Shown here in pieces: positions 5,284-8,654 of a stretch of DNA of 8,654 nucleotides. A program made the translations under genes and the position numbers. Every line of letters starts with the position of its first letter. The first letter of the stretch is position 1. The notes under the pieces are model-generated. The model made no database searches, was not told where the DNA came from, and saw nothing but the letters and a program-made list of their open reading frames with translations. The DNA comes from Thermoproteota archaeon (GTDB lineage: Archaea > Thermoproteota > Thermoprotei > Thermoproteales > Thermocladiaceae): assembly GCA_013153895.1 (NCBI GenBank), contig JAADDN010000003.1:1-8654 (forward strand). The letters are read 5' to 3'.

Positions 5284-6462
5284 ATGAGTAGAAGTGTGAG
5301 AGATGTAGAGAAGATAGCTGAGGAATATTTATCTAAGTTGAGTAGTAATGGTGAGATAAGAGAGATAATCGCTAGATTAGAGATATCTAGAAGAGAACCT
5401 CATATTGAGCCTACATGTAGTATTGAGGAGGTTGGTAGAGCATTTTACTCTCTTGTTGATTCTTCAATAGAAAAGTTCTCCTACGTCGATACTAGTTCAC
5501 TGATTATTAGACCTCTAAAGGAGATAGTTATCGAGGAGAAAGATGTCGAAAATGTGTGGAGTCTAGCAGCTCCTGACGAGGATCCTCATCTTGCATTGAT
5601 AGCTAAGTATGGTGATAATAGGGGTGCATATGTTAGAGTAAGGTCAGGTAGCAAGATTGGTCCTGTAAGAACATGCTATGTTACGAAGTTGACAGGTACT
5701 GTTCAGCTAGTTCATAATGTATATGTTGTTGAAGATGATGCTGAACTTCAAGTATTATCTACCTGTACATCTTCTAGAGATGCGTTAGATATCTATCATA
5801 TAAGTTTGACAGAGGTCATAGTTGGTAGAAATAGCAGGTTTACAATGATAATGTACCATAATTGGAATGAGACTACGAAGCTCTGGTCTAGCTTGAGAGT
5901 TAGTGCTGGTCCTGAAAGTAGGATAGTACTCATATATGTAACTCATAGTCCTATTGAGAAAGCTTATGATCAAGTTATAGTAAGGTTAAGCGAGAATGCT
6001 TCAGCAACATCATCCTCAGTTATATATGGTAGGAGAGGTAGGTATCATACAGAGACTACGACGATTCTTGAAGGTAGGAATGCATCTTCAATACTCATAT
6101 CTAGAATGTTAAGCGCAGAGAAGGCTAGGATTGAAAGTGTTTCCAAGATTGTTGCACGTGGAGAAGGTTCTAGAGGACATATTGAGTGTCTTGGAGTTCC
6201 ACTAGATGATTCATCAATAATAACATCAGTACCCATACTTGAAGCCCATAGAACAGATGTACAGTTAAGTCATGAGGCTGCTATAGGAAAATTCTCTGAA
6301 GAAGAGATAACATACTTGACTACTAAAGGACTAGATGAGAACGAGGCTATGCAGCTACTGATAAGAGGTTTCGTAAGCATAGATCTGGAGGAGGTTCCTC
6401 CAACATTGAGAAAAGTAGTTGAAAGAATAGTAGACGAGCTCGTGAGAAGGTCGGCGGTATAG
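5284..6462 (+). CDS. sufB: SufB/SufD-family Fe-S cluster assembly scaffold
   Basis: Scaffold partner of the SufC ATPase, with the beta-helix SUF core. It has 392 residues: a helical N-terminal part (to about 90), a repetitive strand-rich core (about 100-300), and the conserved C-terminal SUF signature, GHIEC (298-302) and LSHEAAIGK (328-336), followed by YLTTKGLDENEA (344-355). C302, H330 and E331 fall where E. coli SufB carries its essential Cys405, His433 and Glu434, so this looks like the cluster-building, SufB-type partner and not only a SufD. It is shorter than most SufB (about 480). It is the only SufB/D gene visible next to sufC. The C-terminal wording resembles archaeal minimal-system (SmsB-like) proteins, so a homodimeric scaffold is possible (inference). 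The start at 5284 is the first usable ATG; the ATG at 5262 hits a stop. Confidence 0.88.
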   Translation: MSRSVRDVEKIAEEYLSKLSSNGEIREIIARLEISRREPHIEPTCSIEEVGRAFYSLVDSSIEKFSYVDTSSLIIRPLKEIVIEEKDVENVWSLAAPDEDPHLALIAKYGDNRGAYVRVRSGSKIGPVRTCYVTKLTGTVQLVHNVYVVEDDAELQVLSTCTSSRDALDIYHISLTEVIVGRNSRFTMIMYHNWNETTKLWSSLRVSAGPESRIVLIYVTHSPIEKAYDQVIVRLSENASATSSSVIYGRRGRYHTETTTILEGRNASSILISRMLSAEKARIESVSKIVARGEGSRGHIECLGVPLDDSSIITSVPILEAHRTDVQLSHEAAIGKFSEEEITYLTTKGLDENEAMQLLIRGFVSIDLEEVPPTLRKVVERIVDELVRRSAV

Positions 6463-6466
6463 AAAA

Positions 6467-6475
6467 CTTAATTAA
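6467..6475 (+). promoter_or_regulatory. TATA box of the uS17 gene
   Basis: CTTAATTAA, preceded by the A-rich AGAAAA, is centred about 30 bp before the ATG at 6501. It supports that start over the TTG at 6495 and suggests a leaderless or very short-leader mRNA independent of sufB. Confidence 0.5.
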
Positions 6476-6500
6476 TAGGTCTAAGCGTCTAGACTTGAGC

Positions 6501-6965
6501 ATGTCTTACGTACCCGTATATGAGCTACCTAGTAGACCTAGACCTGGAGAAGAGATAGTACTACCAACAGGTCAGAAGGTCAGGATAAGACACGTAGGAA
6601 TACCATGGATAGCACCACCAAAGAAGGTATGCCTAGACGATGAGTGTCCCTGGCATGGTCATCTCAAGGTCAGAGGAATAGTTCTAGAAGTGAAGGTAGT
6701 GAAAGTTCATCCTAAGTTTGTAGTCACACTACACGAGTGGTTGAAATATGATCACAAGTATAAGAGATATGAGTGGAGAAGAAAGAAGATACATGCAAGA
6801 CTACCACCATGCATAGATGTTAAACCTGGAGATATAGTCTACATAGGAGAGACTAGGCCACTAGCTAAGACAATATCGTTTGTCGTACTTGGAACAAAGA
6901 ATGATGTTGTACCTGTAAAACCAATAGTAAAGAGACTTGGAGAGACTGAAGATTTGAGAATATAG
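6501..6965 (+). CDS. rps17: Small ribosomal subunit protein uS17 (archaeal type)
   Basis: Primary 16S rRNA-binding protein of the 30S subunit. The archaeal signature is clear: a C4-type Cys/His knuckle with C44, C49, H52 and H54 (VCLDDECPWHGHL), then KYKRYEWRRKKIHA, LPPCIDVKPGD and ETRPLAKTISFVV, covering the whole S17 OB fold. At 154 residues it is longer than the usual 105-120. About 25 extra residues precede the conserved GIPWIAPPKK and about 20 follow FVVLGTK. The ATG at 6501 is preferred to a TTG two codons earlier on TATA spacing. In most archaea the gene sits between rnp1/rpl29 and rpl14 in the large ribosomal protein cluster. Here its neighbours are sufB upstream and a convergent sRNA and pilin gene downstream. 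The family assignment is firm. Confidence 0.95.
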   Translation: MSYVPVYELPSRPRPGEEIVLPTGQKVRIRHVGIPWIAPPKKVCLDDECPWHGHLKVRGIVLEVKVVKVHPKFVVTLHEWLKYDHKYKRYEWRRKKIHARLPPCIDVKPGDIVYIGETRPLAKTISFVVLGTKNDVVPVKPIVKRLGETEDLRI

Positions 6966-7020
6966 TCAGTCGGCGCTCTTCATCACAAGTCAGTCGAAAT
7001 CCGATACATCACCTCATATT
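6959..7020 (-). ncRNA. C/D box 2'-O-methylation guide sRNA
   Basis: On the minus strand, in order: C box GTGATGT (7012-7006, one departure from RUGAUGA), a 12-nt guide (7005-6994), D' box CTGA (6993-6990), a 3-nt spacer CTT, a perfect C' box GTGATGA (6986-6980), a 10-nt guide (6979-6970) and D box CTGA (6969-6966). Flanks AATAT (7020-7016) and ATATT (6963-6959) pair, with AG/CT continuing the stem toward the C/D kink-turn. Sizes and spacing match compact archaeal sRNAs that guide fibrillarin with L7Ae and Nop5. By the D+5 rule the antisense targets are UCGAAAUCCGAU (methyl on the fifth base, A) and UCGGCGCUCU (fifth base, C). I could not place these in rRNA or tRNA. It lies at the 3' end of the pilin-like gene, antisense to the end of rps17. 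A TATA-like box at 7044-7037 would start transcription near 7014. Confidence 0.87.
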
Positions 7021-7435
7021 AACTTGATATGTAGCCCTTATAAACACCATAGTTCGTGAACACAAGTATTGAATAAGCATTCAAGCAGTTTCCCTCTAGA
7101 TCAATCTCTAACACCTGTCCAGGTCTTATAGTCACTGGTAAACTAACTTGCTGACCATTGATCGATACTGACTGTACTGTACAGTGAACCTCATTTCCAG
7201 AGTTATCATACAACTTTATCGATCTTACTGTGACTTCTCCTGTACCTATGTCACGTATCTGTACTATAACCTTACTATTTCCTACCAAGTAACCATTTAC
7301 TGACAGCTGCGCACTTCTACTTATACTACTACTCATGAATGAGTATATTATTGCTCCTAACACTACTGATGCTAATATGCCTATTAATGCCCATACTATG
7401 TTTGATAGTGCACCTCTCTTATTTAGCTTCTTCAT
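7019..7435 (-). CDS. Archaellin/type IV pilin-like protein with class III signal peptide
   Basis: A small secreted, probably surface-filament or adhesin protein of 138 residues. The N terminus is a class III signal: the basic MKKLNKRG is followed by ALSNIVWALIGILAS and a hydrophobic run to about residue 33. Cleavage by the PibD/FlaK prepilin peptidase would fall between G8 and A9, leaving the hydrophobic helix that packs the filament core or anchors the precursor. The rest (40-138) is strand-rich and polar, with two cysteines (C85, C117) that could form a disulfide outside the cell. No assembly ATPase or membrane platform gene is adjacent, so it is an orphan pilin and archaellin versus pilin cannot be decided. 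A TATA box (7466-7458) lies 27 bp before the ATG. The C/D sRNA begins at its stop codon. Confidence 0.8.
   Translation of the reverse strand: MKKLNKRGALSNIVWALIGILASVVLGAIIYSFMSSSISRSAQLSVNGYLVGNSKVIVQIRDIGTGEVTVRSIKLYDNSGNEVHCTVQSVSINGQQVSLPVTIRPGQVLEIDLEGNCLNAYSILVFTNYGVYKGYISS
7037..7044 (-). promoter_or_regulatory. TATA-like box for the C/D sRNA, inside the pilin gene end
   Basis: TTTATAAG on the minus strand, within the codons for Val-Tyr-Lys near the pilin C terminus, is centred about 26 bp before 7014, next to the C box. It would let the sRNA be transcribed independently. The match and spacing are seen; the function is inferred, and processing from the pilin mRNA is the alternative. 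Confidence 0.5.
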
Positions 7436-7457
7436 GATTTGACGTGAACATCTTACT

Positions 7458-7466
7458 CTTATATTT
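7458..7466 (-). promoter_or_regulatory. TATA box of the pilin-like gene
   Basis: AAATATAAG on the minus strand is centred 27 bp before the ATG at 7435, predicting a leaderless transcript. Confidence 0.6.
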
Positions 7467-7488
7467 CTGTCTAGTAGGGATGTAATGT

Positions 7489-7532
7489 GAGCATAAGTTC
7501 TCTATTCATGTTAACATCATTATCTTATGCTC
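7489..7532. repeat. Inverted repeat with nested palindrome in the pilin/PhoU intergenic region
   Basis: Perfect 9-bp arms GAGCATAAG (7489-7497) and CTTATGCTC (7524-7532) flank a 26-bp spacer that contains the 10-bp palindrome ATGTTAACAT (7508-7517), almost concentric with the arms. It sits in the 184-bp gap between divergent genes, upstream of the pilin TATA box and directly before a possible TATA element for the rightward gene (7534-7543). It may be a binding site for a dimeric or tetrameric regulator of one or both genes. Nothing else recognisable is in this gap. Confidence 0.5.
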
Positions 7533-7533
7533 T

Positions 7534-7543
7534 CTTAAGTATA
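7534..7543 (+). promoter_or_regulatory. Possible TATA element for the PhoU/RCK_C gene
   Basis: CTTAAGTATA would place a transcript start near 7564, a leader of roughly 55 nt before the ATG at 7620. A second candidate, GATTTATTA at 7575-7583, would start near 7605. Neither gives the leaderless geometry seen for the other genes, so the promoter is uncertain. Confidence 0.25.
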
Positions 7544-7619
7544 TTAGGGATATATCAATTTCATAATACCACTAGATTTATTAGACTCTGCTCACAATGT
7601 TAATAGTAGACTAGGGGAG

Positions 7620-8654
7620 ATGTTTCACAAAGGTAATAACAGGACCAGCAAACGTACTTCATCTGTAGTAGACTGTATAAAGAAGATTAGAGATAAGTCG
7701 AGCCTAATGCTTGACCTCACATATTATGCATTACTATACCAGGATAGAGAGCTTGCTCAAGTAGCATATGCTACTGGAGAGGAGACTGTCTCTTATTGGA
7801 AGGAGATGATGAGTCATGCCTTCATGGCCGTTAGTCTGCTACCTGAGATGATGGATGTCATTAACAGCTTTATAGAGCTTGCACACCACATGAGGAGAGC
7901 CGTAGATGTTCTATTAGACTTCTGCAAGCTTATACAGCTAGGATATAGGCCTCATCCTGCGCTTGTTAGGGCTGTAGAGATAAGTGAGGAGCAGGTTGCT
8001 ATTGTAGAGCTTCAACGTGGAATGACTATAAGAGAGTTGATAGATAAGATAGAGGCTTCACTAGACGTCATAGCTGTTAAATGTGGTGCAGCATGGTTCA
8101 TAGATCCGTCAGAGGATAGGCATCTACATAAGGGAGATCTACTCATAATAAGGACAACTAAAGATGTTCTAGATCGTATAGAGGAGATGAATATAGGCAA
8201 GATAAGAAGACCAAAAGTAGAACCATGCATAGAATGTTCAAAAGAAGATGTTGAAGCAATAGTTAGAGAACTAGCATACATGAAGAACCTAAGCGAGGTA
8301 GCGCTAGACCTAGCATACTTGACGGTCTTATCACTAGATCCCTCAATAGTTGAGGAAGTTGAAGATATAGAACACTACTTCGATGTCAGGCATATAGAAC
8401 TCGAGAAGAAGATATATGGAACATTGAAGGGTGATCCTGTAGAGATAATAACAACATTGAGATACGTATTATGTCTAGAAGAGATAGTAGACTCAGCAAG
8501 AAGTCTAGCAGTATCAGTAAAATCATGTCCAGAACTAGCAAACATACTACAGAAAGCTGTAAGAGAAAGCGAGGAGGTACTACTTAAGATAGTGATACAG
8601 GAAGCAAGAGGACTAACACTCAGAGATCTAGCATTAGACGACTTAGGTCTATCA
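7620..8654 (+). CDS. PhoU/RCK_C (TrkA-C) tandem-repeat protein, 3' end cut by the window
   Basis: The frame stays open for 345 codons to the window edge; no stop is reached. Two similar units follow one another. A helical PhoU-like domain (about 15-125, with SLMLDLTYYALLYQDRELAQ) precedes an RCK_C-like domain (about 126-190, LQRGMTIRELI, VKCGAAWFIDP, HKGDLLIIR). A second PhoU-like domain (about 205-322, ELAYMKNLSEVALDLAYLTV) precedes the start of a second RCK_C (RGLTLRDLALDDLG, 330-343). This architecture is common in archaea and is linked to regulation of K+ or other ion transport, the RCK_C part binding a ligand or nucleotide. No channel segment is present, so it would be a soluble accessory subunit. 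The start at 7620 is the first standard start codon, although the frame is open back to 7548. GGGGAG directly abuts the ATG, too close for a normal ribosome site. Confidence 0.82.
   Translation, partial: MFHKGNNRTSKRTSSVVDCIKKIRDKSSLMLDLTYYALLYQDRELAQVAYATGEETVSYWKEMMSHAFMAVSLLPEMMDVINSFIELAHHMRRAVDVLLDFCKLIQLGYRPHPALVRAVEISEEQVAIVELQRGMTIRELIDKIEASLDVIAVKCGAAWFIDPSEDRHLHKGDLLIIRTTKDVLDRIEEMNIGKIRRPKVEPCIECSKEDVEAIVRELAYMKNLSEVALDLAYLTVLSLDPSIVEEVEDIEHYFDVRHIELEKKIYGTLKGDPVEIITTLRYVLCLEEIVDSARSLAVSVKSCPELANILQKAVRESEEVLLKIVIQEARGLTLRDLALDDLGLS

Noticed and set aside
6487..6494. GTCTAGAC palindrome before rps17
   Set aside because: An 8-bp palindrome is too short to call; noted only because it lies between the TATA box and the start codon.
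7488..7533. Second possible C/D sRNA on the minus strand, with a C-box-like ATGATGT framed by the inverted repeat
   Set aside because: No D or D' box (CTGA) occurs at a workable distance, so the repeat is treated as a DNA dyad.
7806..7846. ATGATGA followed by CTGA on the plus strand, resembling C and D boxes
   Set aside because: The distance of about 30 nt is too long for an archaeal guide, there is no closing stem, and the codons fit the PhoU-like protein.
8012..8281. Minus-strand 89-codon frame
   Set aside because: It lies opposite the strongly supported PhoU/RCK_C gene and has no homology signal of its own.

Overview
The window looks like part of a hyperthermophilic archaeal chromosome, most likely Thermoproteota (crenarchaeal, perhaps Desulfurococcales-like). 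The reasons are an archaeal uS17 with a Cys/His zinc motif, a class III (type IV pilin-like) signal peptide, a compact C/D box guide RNA, TATA boxes about 25-30 bp before start codons with almost no leader (leaderless mRNAs), heavy AGA/ATA/CTA/GTA codon use, and gene spacing down to zero bases. By eye G+C is near 40%. The exact lineage cannot be fixed from this window.

Layout, left to right. A PhoH-type ATPase fused to two KH-like modules (+, 44-1165) converges, with abutting stop codons, on a minus-strand group. That group reads from the right: a 100-residue protein of unknown function (3966-3664), a divergent argininosuccinate lyase family protein (3661-2273, only 2 bp further on) and an aminoglycoside/choline-kinase-like phosphotransferase (2245-1166). 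Divergent from it, across a 77-bp gap with two TATA boxes, runs an iron-sulfur assembly group on the plus strand: a 156-residue unknown protein (4044-4514), a SufC-type ABC ATPase (4511-5239, 4-bp overlap) and one SufB/SufD-family scaffold (5284-6462). This set resembles a minimal SUF system with an extra, unassigned cysteine-containing partner.

Next comes the gene for ribosomal protein uS17 (6501-6965), here away from other ribosomal protein genes. Between it and a convergent pilin-like gene (7435-7019, minus) lies a well-formed C/D box sRNA on the minus strand (about 7020-6959), with its own TATA-like box inside the 3' end of the pilin gene. The pilin gene is divergent from a PhoU/RCK_C repeat protein (7620 onward, plus) that runs off the right edge. 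Their 184-bp intergenic region holds a 9-bp inverted repeat around a 10-bp palindrome.

Almost every base is assigned; no gap exceeds 184 bp. No insertion sequences, CRISPR arrays, tRNA or rRNA genes were seen. The items most worth a second look are the C/D sRNA, the ORF156-SufC-SufB cluster, the PhoH-tandem KH fusion, and the ArgH homologue with altered substrate-loop residues.
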